Origin: Deltaproteobacteria bacterium UBA2385
GTDB lineage: Bacteria; Myxococcota_A; UBA796; UBA2385
DNA: 51,083 bases
Assembly (NCBI GenBank): GCA_002343455.1
Contig: DDSR01000264.1
Coordinates: forward strand, 16,564-67,646
Reading direction: 5' to 3'
The notes below the pieces were generated by a model. It did not search any database. It was not told where the DNA came from and saw only the letters and a list, made by a program, of their open reading frames with translations. A program made the position numbers and the translations under genes. The number at the start of each line of letters is the position of its first letter. Position 1 is the first letter of the stretch. This document shows positions 25,304 to 33,914 of this stretch, one piece after another.

Positions 25304-26320
25304 CTACCAGCGCCCCTGGATGCGGTGCAGGAAGTCGTAGGGGTAGTGCAGCGGCCAGGCGCTGGCCTCGTCGAGCTCCTTCAGATCGGCGGCGTCGAGG
25401 ACCAGCTCGGCCGCGGGCAGGTTCTCTTCGAGCTGGGCGAGGCTGCGGGCCCCGAAGATGACGCTGCTGACCTGGGGCTTGTGCAGCAGCCAGGCCAGCG
25501 AGACCTGCGAGGCCGTCGCCCCGCGCCGCGCCGCCACCGCGTCCACCGCGGCGAGGATCTGCCAGTTCTGGGGCGCGTCCACCCGGGAGAGGCGGTCCTT
25601 CCACTCCGCGAGGCGGGAGCCCTCGGGCGGAGGCGCTCCCGGTCGGTACTTGCCCGTCAGGAAGCCGCCGCCCAGCGGGGACCAGGGGATGATGCCCAGG
25701 CCGAACTCCCGGGCCACCGGCACATGCTCCTTCTCGAGGTTGCGCTCCATCAAGCTGTACTGCATCTGCAGGGCGACGAAGCGCTCCAGGCCCTGGCTGC
25801 GGCTGGTCCAGAGGCTGTCGACCAGCCTCCAGGCCGCGTAGTTGCTGGCCCCGATGTAGCGGACCTTGCCCTGGTGGACGAGGTCGTCCAGCGCGCGGAG
25901 GGTCTCCTCTTCGGGGACGTCCAGGTCCTGCATGTGGATCTGGAAGAGATCGATCCAGTCGGTCTGCAGCCGGCGCAGGCTGTGCTCGCAGGCCCGGATG
26001 ATGTGGGCCCGGCTGGCCCCCTTGCCGTAGGGCATGACGAAGCGGAACTTGGTGGCGAGCACGACCCGATCGCGCTGGCCGCTCGCCTTGAACCACTCGC
26101 CGACCACCCGCTCGGAGAGGCCGTCCTGGCCGTACACATCGGCCGTGTCCCAGAACTGGACCCCGGCCTCCAGCGCCCGGCTCATGATGGCGTGCGAGGT
26201 CTGGTCGTCGCAGCCCACCTTGTGCATGAAGGACGAGGCGTCCGCCTCGCCGAAGGTCATGGCCCCCAGGCAGAGCGGGGAGACCTTGAGGCCGGATCGA
26301 CCGAGCGCGCGTAGCTGCAT
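25304..26320 (-). CDS. Aldo/keto reductase
   Basis: NADPH-dependent TIM-barrel reductase of 338 aa. The catalytic tetrad is visible: Asp and Tyr in DTADVYGQ, Lys in ATKFRF and His in QIHMQDLD. The N-terminus RALGRSGLKVSPLCLGAMTF and the cofactor-binding QVSLAWLLHKPQVSSVIFG with GARSLAQLEENL are typical of the YajO/AKR12-13 type. The ATG at 26320 has GGAG six bases upstream. Substrate cannot be inferred. Confidence 0.92.
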   Translation of the reverse strand: MQLRALGRSGLKVSPLCLGAMTFGEADASSFMHKVGCDDQTSHAIMSRALEAGVQFWDTADVYGQDGLSERVVGEWFKASGQRDRVVLATKFRFVMPYGKGASRAHIIRACEHSLRRLQTDWIDLFQIHMQDLDVPEEETLRALDDLVHQGKVRYIGASNYAAWRLVDSLWTSRSQGLERFVALQMQYSLMERNLEKEHVPVAREFGLGIIPWSPLGGGFLTGKYRPGAPPPEGSRLAEWKDRLSRVDAPQNWQILAAVDAVAARRGATASQVSLAWLLHKPQVSSVIFGARSLAQLEENLPAAELVLDAADLKELDEASAWPLHYPYDFLHRIQGRW

Positions 26321-26554
26321 TCTATTCTCCGTGATGACGCTGATTAGCCCGACGGGGCGGCCTTGTCCCAAGACGCGCCGGCCACGCGGCTCCAAATCGA
26401 AGGGGCTTGATGTTTCCTTTCCCTCCTTCCCTGACCGTGACCGCGGCGTCTTCACCGCGGGCGCAGCCGAACGCTCCCTTCGGCACCGGGGCCGACCGGG
26501 GTTGACCCCAGGGGCGTGCCCGCCGATGCAATTCGGCCAGGGCGCCCTCTCCGC
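26321..26554. other. Intergenic region without a gene
   Basis: No coding signal seen. It contains a 24-base stretch (26357-26380) that matches 21 of 24 bases of the segment immediately before the ATG at 30654. Confidence 0.5.
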
Positions 26555-26947
26555 CTATCGCGTGGGAAAGTGCTCCACATGGAGCTGACCGGCGCGGCCG
26601 AAGTAGTCCACGTGCCGGCCGGCGATCCAGACGTGGTAGCCCACGCAGCCGGCCGCCATCGTCCGCGCCACGAACGCCGGGTAGCTCACGTCACCGGCTT
26701 GTGCCCCGCGGATGGCGCCGACGACGGCGTCGCCGTCGAACGCCTCGGGGATCGCGACGGAGGGGACGGGGAGGTGCACGGTGTGGGTGGCGCCGTCGGG
26801 CAGGTAGAAGGTGGTGGACTTGCGGCGGTAGTCGGCGTGGTAGCTCTCGACGCCGGCGGCGGCGAGCGCGGCGACGAAGTCGCCGAACGAGGAGCGCCCG
26901 GCGTGGGAGGTGGCGGCGAGCGTGTCCAGGGTGCTGGCGAGGGGCAT
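26555..26947 (-). CDS. DUF1398 (YbcV-like) family protein
   Basis: A 130-aa protein with features of DUF1398: GVESYHADYRRKSTTFYLP, the AIRGAQAGDVSYPAFVART region and the end VWIAGRHVDYFGRAGQLHVE. E. coli YbcV is a relative. Function unknown. A GGAG lies about nine bases before the ATG. It follows the MarR gene by 14 bases on the same strand, so it is probably the target of that regulator's autoregulated operon. Confidence 0.8.
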   Translation of the reverse strand: MPLASTLDTLAATSHAGRSSFGDFVAALAAAGVESYHADYRRKSTTFYLPDGATHTVHLPVPSVAIPEAFDGDAVVGAIRGAQAGDVSYPAFVARTMAAGCVGYHVWIAGRHVDYFGRAGQLHVEHFPTR

Positions 26948-26961
26948 CGGGGGCTCCGAGA

Positions 26962-27411
26962 TCAGTCGATGGGGAGGTGGGCGAGCTGGTGCCTGAGCGC
27001 GAGCGCGCGTAGCGTCTCGACGAGCGCGGCGCGCTCGGCGGGGGCGAGGTGGCCGAAGAAGGCGGCGTCGTTCTCGTCGGCGTGGCGGGCGAGGCGGGGG
27101 ACGATCGCGCGGCCCGCGTCCGTGAGCACGAGGTGGCGAGCGCGCCCGTCGGCCACGGAGACGGTGGAGGCGCACAGCCCCCTTGCCTCGAGCCGCGCCA
27201 CGATCTTCGAGATCGCGCCCTTCGTCATGCCCAGGAGCGCTACGAGCGCGGCGGGGGAGGTGCCCGGCGCGTCGTAGAGGTGCCGCAACACCACCCACTC
27301 GGGAACGGTCACGCCCTCCGCTTCGAGCCTCGCGGCGAACGCCGCGGAGACGTGGTTCGACACGAACCGCAGCCAGAAGCCGACGTGGGCGTCGAGGGGG
27401 CTCACCTTCAT
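26962..27411 (-). CDS. MarR-family transcriptional regulator
   Basis: A 149-aa winged-helix repressor. HTH region TSPAALVALLGMTKGAISKIVARLEARGL with wing VSVADGRARHLVLTDAG; flanking helices SPLDAHVGFWLRFVSNHVS and the C-terminal dimerisation helix are typical. ATG at 27411 is chosen because homologue-like sequence starts MKVSPLDAH. An ATG at 27441 would lie inside the candidate operator. No clear ribosome site precedes 27411, so a leaderless or very short leader transcript is possible. Confidence 0.9.
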   Translation of the reverse strand: MKVSPLDAHVGFWLRFVSNHVSAAFAARLEAEGVTVPEWVVLRHLYDAPGTSPAALVALLGMTKGAISKIVARLEARGLCASTVSVADGRARHLVLTDAGRAIVPRLARHADENDAAFFGHLAPAERAALVETLRALALRHQLAHLPID

Positions 27412-27421
27412 GGAGGCGACT

Positions 27422-27441
27422 ATAGTTTCCTCGGAAACCAT
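27422..27441. promoter_or_regulatory. Candidate MarR operator
   Basis: GTTTCC (27425-27430), TC, GGAAAC (27433-27438) is a perfect palindrome that extends outward as AT...AT with one mismatch. It sits directly before the marR start, and GTTTCC-NN-GGAAAC is a pattern common at MarR-family autoregulatory sites. Confidence 0.6.
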
Positions 27442-27443
27442 TG

Positions 27444-27741
27444 TCAACAAGAGGGCGACCAGCCAGCGCCGGTGCCCGTGCGGTGCCAGGCGACCGTGCG
27501 CGTCCCTCCAGCGCCGTCGAAGCCATGGCACACGAGCTCCGCGCCCGTGAGCTGGCAGACGCTCATCGCGCCGGGAAGAACGCGCGGCCCCGGCGCAGGG
27601 TCGAGCGCGAGCGTCGGGCCCCCGGACTCGGGTGCGCAGCGCCTGTGTCCGTCGGTGACGATGCGGCGCGACCACCGGTCTTGCTCGATCGCGGTGACGC
27701 CGAGCGTCGGCCAGATCGGTTCGCCGCACCCGCGCGGAGCC
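27444..27741 (-). pseudogene. Fragment of a Cys/Trp-containing protein gene (3' end)
   Basis: An open frame of 98 codons on the minus strand with no convincing start at its upstream end (a stop at about 27742-27744 closes it). It reads like a real exported protein: GCGEPIWPTLGVTAIEQDRW, then RRCAPESGGPTLALDPAPGP, then SVCQLTGAELVCHGFDGAGG and a terminal GWSPSC. It is probably the 3' remainder of a truncated gene. A 38-residue product from the internal ATG is the only conventional start. It ends 33 bases before marR on the same strand. Confidence 0.4.
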
Positions 27742-27798
27742 TAGGATAGGCAGAGCGGGGCGCGCTCGGTGCCCGTCGAGCGCGGACAGTGAACGACG

Positions 27799-28878
27799 AT
27801 GCTGGTTCTCTCCCTCATGACCACCGCTCTCGTCGTGATGCTGCTCGGGTGGCTCGTCGCGGGCGGCCCGCGCCTGCCCTCCGACATCGACCGGATCATC
27901 GACGAGGCGATGCGGTCCGACCTCTCCCACGTGGTCGCCGGCGAGACGGGCTACGCCACCTCGCAGGGTCTGCGGATCTGGTACGAGCATCTCCACCCGC
28001 ACACGCCGCCGAAGGGTACGGTGCTCCTCGTCCTCTCGCAGGGCGCGGACGCGCTCATGTGGCCACCGGCGTTCGTCCGGCTGTTCGTCGAAGCCGGCTA
28101 CCGCGTGGTGCGCTTCGACCATCGCGGCACCGGCATGTCCGACCGGGTGGAAGCCTGGGACCGTCGCTCGAACGCCTACACCCTGAATGACATGGCGGGC
28201 GACGCCGTGGCGGTGTTGGACGCGCTCGACGTACGCCGGGCGCACGTCGTGGGCCTGTCGATGGGGGGCATGATCGCCCAGGTGATGGCGATCGAGCATC
28301 CCAGCCGGGTCGCGTCGCTCGCGCTCCTGTCCACGTCGGGCGACCCCGGCGACCCGGAGCTGCCCGGCTTGAAGCTTGGCTCGCTGCTCGCAACCGTCGT
28401 CACGTCGCTGCCGCTCGTTCGGTACCGCCTGCTCGGGGGCGAGCGGAACCTCGTCAAGGAGCGGATCGCCAAGGCGGCGGCGTACGGCGTCGACGGCATG
28501 GATCCTCGGGAGACGGCCGAGGTGGTCCTCTACGACCTCCGCCACCGCCGCGGGACGCACGTGGCGGCGGTCGCACAGCACTTCGTTGCGATCACGATCT
28601 CCGGCGCCCGACATGCGGGCCTGCGCGCGGTCGACGTTCCGACGCTCGTGGTCCACGGGCGGCACGACCCTCTCCTCCCCCTGGAGCACGGCGCCAAGCT
28701 GGCCGCCTCCATCCGCGGCGCCAGGACGTTGTGGCTCGACGCCGGCCACGTGCTCCCCTACCCCGACATGCCACGTGTGAACGCGGCGCTCCTGGACCAT
28801 CTCGCCGACGCCGCCGCGCGGGAATCGCAGCGGTCGAGCACGATGGAGGAGCCGGCGTCCCCTCCCGCCGACGGATGA
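27799..28878 (+). CDS. Alpha/beta hydrolase with N-terminal membrane anchor
   Basis: A 359-aa alpha/beta hydrolase. Residues 3-22 form a hydrophobic helix (signal anchor). The fold shows VVRFDHRGTGMSD (oxyanion region), the nucleophile elbow VVGLSMGGMIAQ, the acid in VHGRHDPLLP and the His in DAGHVLP, so the triad is complete. The layout fits the esterase/peroxidase-like group containing 3-oxoadipate enol-lactonase relatives. It is divergent from the MarR gene. Substrate unknown. Confidence 0.88.
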   Translation: MLVLSLMTTALVVMLLGWLVAGGPRLPSDIDRIIDEAMRSDLSHVVAGETGYATSQGLRIWYEHLHPHTPPKGTVLLVLSQGADALMWPPAFVRLFVEAGYRVVRFDHRGTGMSDRVEAWDRRSNAYTLNDMAGDAVAVLDALDVRRAHVVGLSMGGMIAQVMAIEHPSRVASLALLSTSGDPGDPELPGLKLGSLLATVVTSLPLVRYRLLGGERNLVKERIAKAAAYGVDGMDPRETAEVVLYDLRHRRGTHVAAVAQHFVAITISGARHAGLRAVDVPTLVVHGRHDPLLPLEHGAKLAASIRGARTLWLDAGHVLPYPDMPRVNAALLDHLADAAARESQRSSTMEEPASPPADG

Positions 28879-28926
28879 TTGGGGAGGGGGCGCTCGTCGC
28901 CGGTCCAATCCCCGACCCCGGCCCCA

Positions 28927-29094
28927 ATGGTCGCCACCGTCCTGACCGATGTCACCGCCAGCCAGGCCGACCTGGTCGCCATCGGCACCCACGGGTACAC
29001 GGGGCTTGCGGGCGGTGCTGGACAGCGTGGCCGGCCTTCTGGGGGCATCATGTGCGGGGCCCGCGCTGAGCTGCAGCGCTCCGAGGTAGGGTAG
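28927..29094 (+). pseudogene. Frameshifted UspA-domain remnant
   Basis: One frame reads SQADLVAIGTHGYTGL, the conserved C-terminal ATP-loop region of universal stress proteins. After a one-base shift the neighbouring frame continues RAVLDSVAGLLGAS, matching the usual next helix (GSVAERVL-type). No start or N-terminal half is found. This is a decayed fragment, probably of a larger UspA gene. Confidence 0.55.
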
Positions 29095-29136
29095 AGCGAA
29101 GCTCGAGGGATCACCTCCTCACTCCTCATTGACACG

Positions 29137-29492
29137 GTGATGCGGCTGATCCAGGGCTGCGGCGCCACGGAGGTTGATCCGCCCGTCGACACCGGCGGCG
29201 ATGCGGATGGCGTACGGACGATCGGGGTCATGGGGGCGATGAAGGCGCGGGCCACTGGACCGATGGCGGACGCCGGCTCCACCTGTCGGCTGGCGGCACC
29301 CACACCTGCGCTCTGCGCGCTGAAGTCGGCGAGGTCCTCCGCTGGGGACTCAGCTCGTCCGGCCTGGTGAGCGGAGTGACGAGCGAGATGGCTCTCAGCG
29401 GGGTCTCGGCTGGCGGCGGCTTCGCATGCGGACTGCGCGCCGAGGACGGCACCGCGACGTGCTGGGGATACCCGGTCTGGAACCCCCGCTGA
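29137..29492 (+). pseudogene. Frameshifted RCC1-repeat lipoprotein remnant
   Basis: The first frame (from GTG 29137) reads RLIQGCGATEVDPPVDTGGD, like the lipidated N-terminus and Asp/Gly linker of many proteins here but without a hydrophobic leader. A neighbouring frame then gives LSAGGTHTCALRAEVGEVLR and GVSAGGGFACGLRAEDG followed by TATCWGYPVWNPR and a stop at 29490-29492. The SAGxxHTCALxxDGxxxCWG pattern is that of RCC1-type beta-propeller blades. At least one frameshift and the loss of several blades make it a pseudogene. Confidence 0.6.
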
Positions 29493-29783
29493 GCCGCCCC
29501 CTCGGGAGTCGGCCATCCTGCACGACGGGCACCGAGGAGATCGACCTGCTGTGTCGGACCGCGCCTCCACGGGCGCCGCTCGCCGGGAGCGCGGACAGAG
29601 CGGCGCTTTGCGACTCACAACGGCGCGCTGCGTCCGCCCGTCCTACTCCGAGGAGAGGGCTACCCAACGCCGCCCCCCCCAAACCTCGCCTCACCCAGGT
29701 CGCCGAGGCGCCAGGGCGCGGCCTTGTCTCATGGTCCTGAGGTGGCGCCTCAGCGCCAAGGGCAACCATCCCCGACGGGCCCA
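29493..29783. other. Gene-poor, decayed stretch
   Basis: No coding sequence supported. It contains a perfect hairpin CTGAGG-TGGCG-CCTCAG (29737-29753) without a clear T-run, and GCGGCCTTGTC at 29718-29728, shared with the start of the 24-base repeated element. The codon pattern in all frames is unlike the neighbours. Confidence 0.4.
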
Positions 29784-30455
29784 TCACCGGCAATCGGCCT
29801 CCGTCACGCACGTCTCCGGCCGGCTCATCTCGTACTCCATGCAGAAGGCCCCCGTGGGGTCCCCGTCCGGGGCCGAGAACACCTCAACGGTGGCCAGTCC
29901 CGTCTCGACCCCGTCCTCGTTCTCCTCAAACTGAGCGTCGAGCCAGAGATCCACGTCGTCGTGCCACTTCTCGAGGTAGCCCTCGGCATCGCGTCGCAGC
30001 CTCACCTGGGCGCCCATCTGCAAGGTGGCCCCGACCTCCATGTACCAGACCTCCCCGTCGCCCTCGAAGGTCCACGTTCTGCCCGGCCCATGGAGATCGG
30101 TCTCCATGAAGGTGAAGGACTGGGATTCGACCCTGTAGGTGTCCGTGACGACCTCTTCAAGACGACCGGTCACCACGATCCCCTCCTCGAGGACGCAGAC
30201 GTCGCCCGCGTCGATCACCAGCGGATCCTCCTGAACCTCGACGCAGTCCAGCTCGGTGATCGCCACGCTCCACGGCTCGCCCTCAAGCTCGCAGGAGCTG
30301 GTCTCACCCCCGTCGCTGCCGGTCCCCCCGTCGCTGCTGGTCCCCTCGTCGCTGCCGCTGGGCTCACTGAGGGGGTCGGACGACTGGACTCAGCCAGACA
30401 TGGCGAGCGCCGCTGCCGCGTACAAGAGATGAACGTGCAGGTGGGAGTTGGGCAT
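29784..30455 (-). pseudogene. Lipoprotein gene with in-frame TGA at the lipobox Cys position
   Basis: From the ATG at 30455, preceded by a strong GGAGG, the frame reads MPNSHLHVHLLYAAAALAMSG and then TGA (30392-30390). It then continues open for about 200 codons: Ser/Asp/Gly linker (SDPLSEPSGSDEGTSSDGG), CELEGEPW, VAITELDCVEV and a beta-rich domain ending SRPETCVTEADCR. The stop falls exactly where a lipobox Cys (LAMSG-C) would be; TGC or TGT to TGA is a single change. The domain behind it keeps normal codon use and Cys residues, so decay is recent or the stop is bypassed. No family is recognised for the mature domain. Confidence 0.6.
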
Positions 30456-30629
30456 GGGACCTCCTGCACCAACGCTAGCATGTGGGGCTGGCAGCGGAGC
30501 CACCTCCGGCGACCCGGTCCGGCCGGAAGTGCGCTGCCTGACGGGCTGAAGTGCTCCCGTCACAAGATGCTTCTCCTCCGGTCGCCGTCGAGGGGGCGCC
30601 CCCCCGCTGTTTCCGATGTGCCCGTGGGC

Positions 30630-30653
30630 GCGGCTTTGTCCTAAGATGCGCCG
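30630..30653 (+). promoter_or_regulatory. Candidate promoter for a leaderless transcript
   Basis: TAAGAT (30642-30647) resembles a -10 hexamer and ends six bases before the ATG at 30654, placing the transcript start at or near the ATG. No ribosome site is visible. The 24 bases recur with three C/T changes at 26357-26380. Confidence 0.35.
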
Positions 30654-32090
30654 ATGAAGCGACTCCCTCTCCTGCTGTTCTCGGGCCTCGGCCCCTCGCT
30701 GGTCTCCCTGGGCTGCGGGAGCAACGACTTCCAGGTCACCGGCATCGAGGCCCGGCTGGTCGCCAGCCCTGGCCTGGTCGAGTTCGGCGCCGTCCCCATC
30801 GGCACGGCGGGCGAGTCGACCCTCACCCTGGCGGCCGCCGATGGCAGCGTGCGGGTGCTGGCCTTCGAGCTGGTCGGGCCGGACGCGGCGCTCTTCTCGA
30901 TCGCCCAGAATGAGCTCCCCACGGTCGACACCGAGACCGAGCTCGACCTCCAGCTCGGCTACGCGCCACTGGAGGCCGGCTTCCACTGGACCGAGCTGAT
31001 CATCCTCACCGACGAGCCCGAGGGGCAGAGCAGCCACAGCATCCAGCTGCGCGGCCAGGGCGCCGAGGGCTCGCTGCGGATGTGGCCCTCGATCCTCGAC
31101 TTCGGACCCGTCTCCAGCGGAAGCAGCCGCGAGGGCACCGTCTCCCTCTCCAACGAGGGTGAGATCCCCCTCACCCTGGAGTCCTGGACCTTCTCGGGCA
31201 GCGAGGCATCCTCTTTCCAGGGCCTGGACCTGCCCCAGACGATCGAGAGCGGACAGGAGCTCACCCTCAGCCTGCGCTACTCGGCGGCTGACGAAGAGCC
31301 CGCCGCGGCCAGCGCGACCCTGGTCCTGGCCGGCGCGGCGCCCCCCGGCTCGCTCAGCCTGCGGGCCAACGACTGCTCGACCGCCGACAGCGCGCTCTAC
31401 GATCGGGACGCAGACGGCGTCTCCTGGTGCGCGGCGGACTGCGACGACGAGGACGACGCGGTCCGGCCCGGTGGGACCGAAGTCTGCGACGGCAAGGACA
31501 ACGACTGCGACGGCACCGTCGACGAGGGCACGAGCTGCTACGACAACGACGGCGACGGCTACACGGCCGACGGGGGAGACTGCCACGACGGGGACACCAG
31601 CGTGCACCCGGGGGCGGCGGAGATCCCCGGCAACGGTGTCGACGACGACTGCGACGGCACCGTCGACGACGGCGCCCTGGACGGCGACGGCGACGGCTTC
31701 ACGACCTCGGCCGGCGACTGCGACGACGCCGACGCCGCGGCCAGCCCGGGCGAGGCCGAGGTCTGCGACGGCAAGGACAACGACTGCGACGGCGCCGTCG
31801 ACGAGGGCACCAGCTGCTACGACAACGACGGGGACGGCTACTCGGTCGACGACGGGGACTGCGACGACACCGACCGCGCCATCCACCCCGGCGCCAGCGA
31901 GCGGGCCAACGGCATGGACGACGACTGCGACGGCACCGTCGACGAGGGCTCGACCTGGTACGACGACGACGGGGACGGGTTCAGCGAGCGGGGGGGAGAC
32001 TGCGACGACGGCGACGACGCGGTGAACCCCGGCGCGACCGAGATCGTGGGCAACGGCATCGACGACGACTGCGACGGGAGGAGCGAATGA
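30654..32090 (+). CDS. Lipoprotein with ASH-like Ig domains and MopE-type repeats
   Basis: A 478-aa lipoprotein. The leader ends SLVSLGC (Cys21). Two Ig-like regions follow (about 28-125 and 130-230), each with the ASPM/SPD-2/Hydin-like opening: PGLVEFGAVPIGTAGESTLT and WPSILDFGPVSSGSSREGTV. From about residue 250 there are five Cys/Asp-rich repeats with the pattern DxDGDGY...GDCDDxD...PGAxExCDGKDNDCDG, the putative metal-binding (MopE-type) motif. Such repeats bind Ca or other metals and rigidify surface proteins. The stop overlaps the next ATG (ATGA), so the two surface proteins are co-translated. Confidence 0.85.
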   Translation: MKRLPLLLFSGLGPSLVSLGCGSNDFQVTGIEARLVASPGLVEFGAVPIGTAGESTLTLAAADGSVRVLAFELVGPDAALFSIAQNELPTVDTETELDLQLGYAPLEAGFHWTELIILTDEPEGQSSHSIQLRGQGAEGSLRMWPSILDFGPVSSGSSREGTVSLSNEGEIPLTLESWTFSGSEASSFQGLDLPQTIESGQELTLSLRYSAADEEPAAASATLVLAGAAPPGSLSLRANDCSTADSALYDRDADGVSWCAADCDDEDDAVRPGGTEVCDGKDNDCDGTVDEGTSCYDNDGDGYTADGGDCHDGDTSVHPGAAEIPGNGVDDDCDGTVDDGALDGDGDGFTTSAGDCDDADAAASPGEAEVCDGKDNDCDGAVDEGTSCYDNDGDGYSVDDGDCDDTDRAIHPGASERANGMDDDCDGTVDEGSTWYDDDGDGFSERGGDCDDGDDAVNPGATEIVGNGIDDDCDGRSE

Positions 32091-33914
32091 TCACGCCCAC
32101 GGTTCTGCTCCTGAGCGCCTCGCTGGCCGGTCCGGCCTGGGCCGGCGACGTCTTCCTCTACTACAACTCCACCTACATCACGGCCGCGGGGGTGCGCGAC
32201 CTGGTCCGCGCCCTGGAAGGCGTCGGCGCCAGCGTCGACACCAGCACCTCCACCTCCTGGAGCACCAGCTACAGCGGCTACCGGATGGCCATCTTCCTGC
32301 TGCCCGGGGCCACCTACAGCACGACCCAGGCCAACGCCCTGACCAGCCTGGTCGACGGCGGCGGGCGGGTGGTGGTGGCGGGCGACTGGTCCAGCGGCGG
32401 CTCGGGCTTCGCCACCGAGAGCGGCCACGCCAACACCCTGCTCTCGCGCATGGGGGTGGGGGCCCGGGTCGGCAGCACGACGGTCGCCGGCGCAGGCTGC
32501 ACCGCGGCCAGCATGAGCATCGCCAGCGATCAGCTCACCGACGGAGTCAGCAGCCTCTCCATCGCCGCCAGCAACTCGGTCTCGGGCGGAACGGCCCTGC
32601 TCTCGCACAGCGGGACGGTGGTCCTGGCCGTCGATCAGCCCAGCTCGGTCTCGGACGCCCGCACGCCCTACGACGTCATCGTCTCAGGGGACGTCAACCT
32701 CTTCCTGAACGACTGCTCCGGCGCCACCAGCAGCGGGGCCAACTGGACCCTCTGGGAGAACCTCTACCTGGGCCTCTGCCAGGACGCCGATGGGGACGGT
32801 CACACCGACGTCGACTGCGGCGGTGACGACTGCGACGATCTCGACGCGACGGCCCACCCCGGCGGCGTGGAGACCCCCTACGACGGGGTGGACCAGGACT
32901 GCGATGGCGCGGACCTGACCGATGTGGACGGCGACGGCTACGACTGCGCCTGTGTGGCGGGGGGGACGGACTGCAACGACCGGGACTCGAGCACCTACCC
33001 GGGCGCGCCCGAGACCGCCGACGGGCGGGACAACGACTGCGACAGCACGGTCGACGAGGGCACCTCCTGGTACGACGACGACGGCGACGGCTACACCGAG
33101 GAGTCCGGGGACTGCGACGATGGCGACGCCAGCCAGAGCCCCGGGGCGACCGAGGAGTGCAACGGGCAGGACGACGACTGCGACGGCAGCACCGACGAGG
33201 ACACCGACTGCGCCGACGACGACGGGGATGGCTACACCGAGGCCGAGGGCGACTGCCACGACGGCAACGCCGCGGTCAACCCGGGCGCGGCCGAGATCCC
33301 CGGCAACGGCGTCGACGACGACTGCGACGGTACCGTCGACGACGGCGCCTACGACGGCGACGGCGACGGCTTCACGACGGGGGCGGGGGACTGCAATGAC
33401 GGCGACGCAAGCGTCTACCCGGGCGCCCCCGAGCTGCCCGACGGCAAGGACAACGACTGCGACGGCAGCACCGACGAGGGCACCGTCGCCTACGACGACG
33501 ACGGCGACGGCTGGTCCGAGGCGGCCGGAGACTGCAACGACGCCGACCCGAGCGTGAATCCGGGCGCGGCCGAGATCACCGACGACGGCATTGACAACGA
33601 CTGCGACGACGAGGTGGACGAGGGCGGCGATGGCTACGACAACGACGGCGACGGCTTCACGGTCTACGGCGGCGACTGCGACGACGACAACGCCGCGGTG
33701 AACCCGGGCGCCGAGGAGATCCCCGGCAACGGCGTCGACGACGACTGCGACGGGATCGTCGACGGCGAGGGCGCCGGGGACGCCGACGAGGACGGCTACT
33801 CCACCGCCGATGGAGACTGCGACGACGAGGACGGCTGGGTCAACCCCGGATCGCCCGAGTTCTGCGACGGGGTCGACAACGACTGCGACGGGACCGTCGA
33901 CGAGGACTGCGAGG
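31406..33914. repeat. Imperfect coding tandem repeats encoding MopE motifs
   Basis: About thirteen units of roughly 110-150 bases in two genes (31406-32086 and 32783-33914), dominated by GACGACGACTGCGACGG-like strings. Units differ by substitutions and spacing, so they are old protein repeats rather than a recent amplification, but they can promote recombination between the two genes. Confidence 0.8.

Noticed and set aside
28758..29618. 286-codon minus-strand frame across the decayed patch
   Set aside because: Low-complexity shadow of the hydrolase end, the UspA remnant and the RCC1 remnant; no family signal.
31406..33914. CRISPR-like regular repeats
   Set aside because: They are in-frame, translated MopE-type protein repeats with variable spacing, not identical short repeats with unique spacers.
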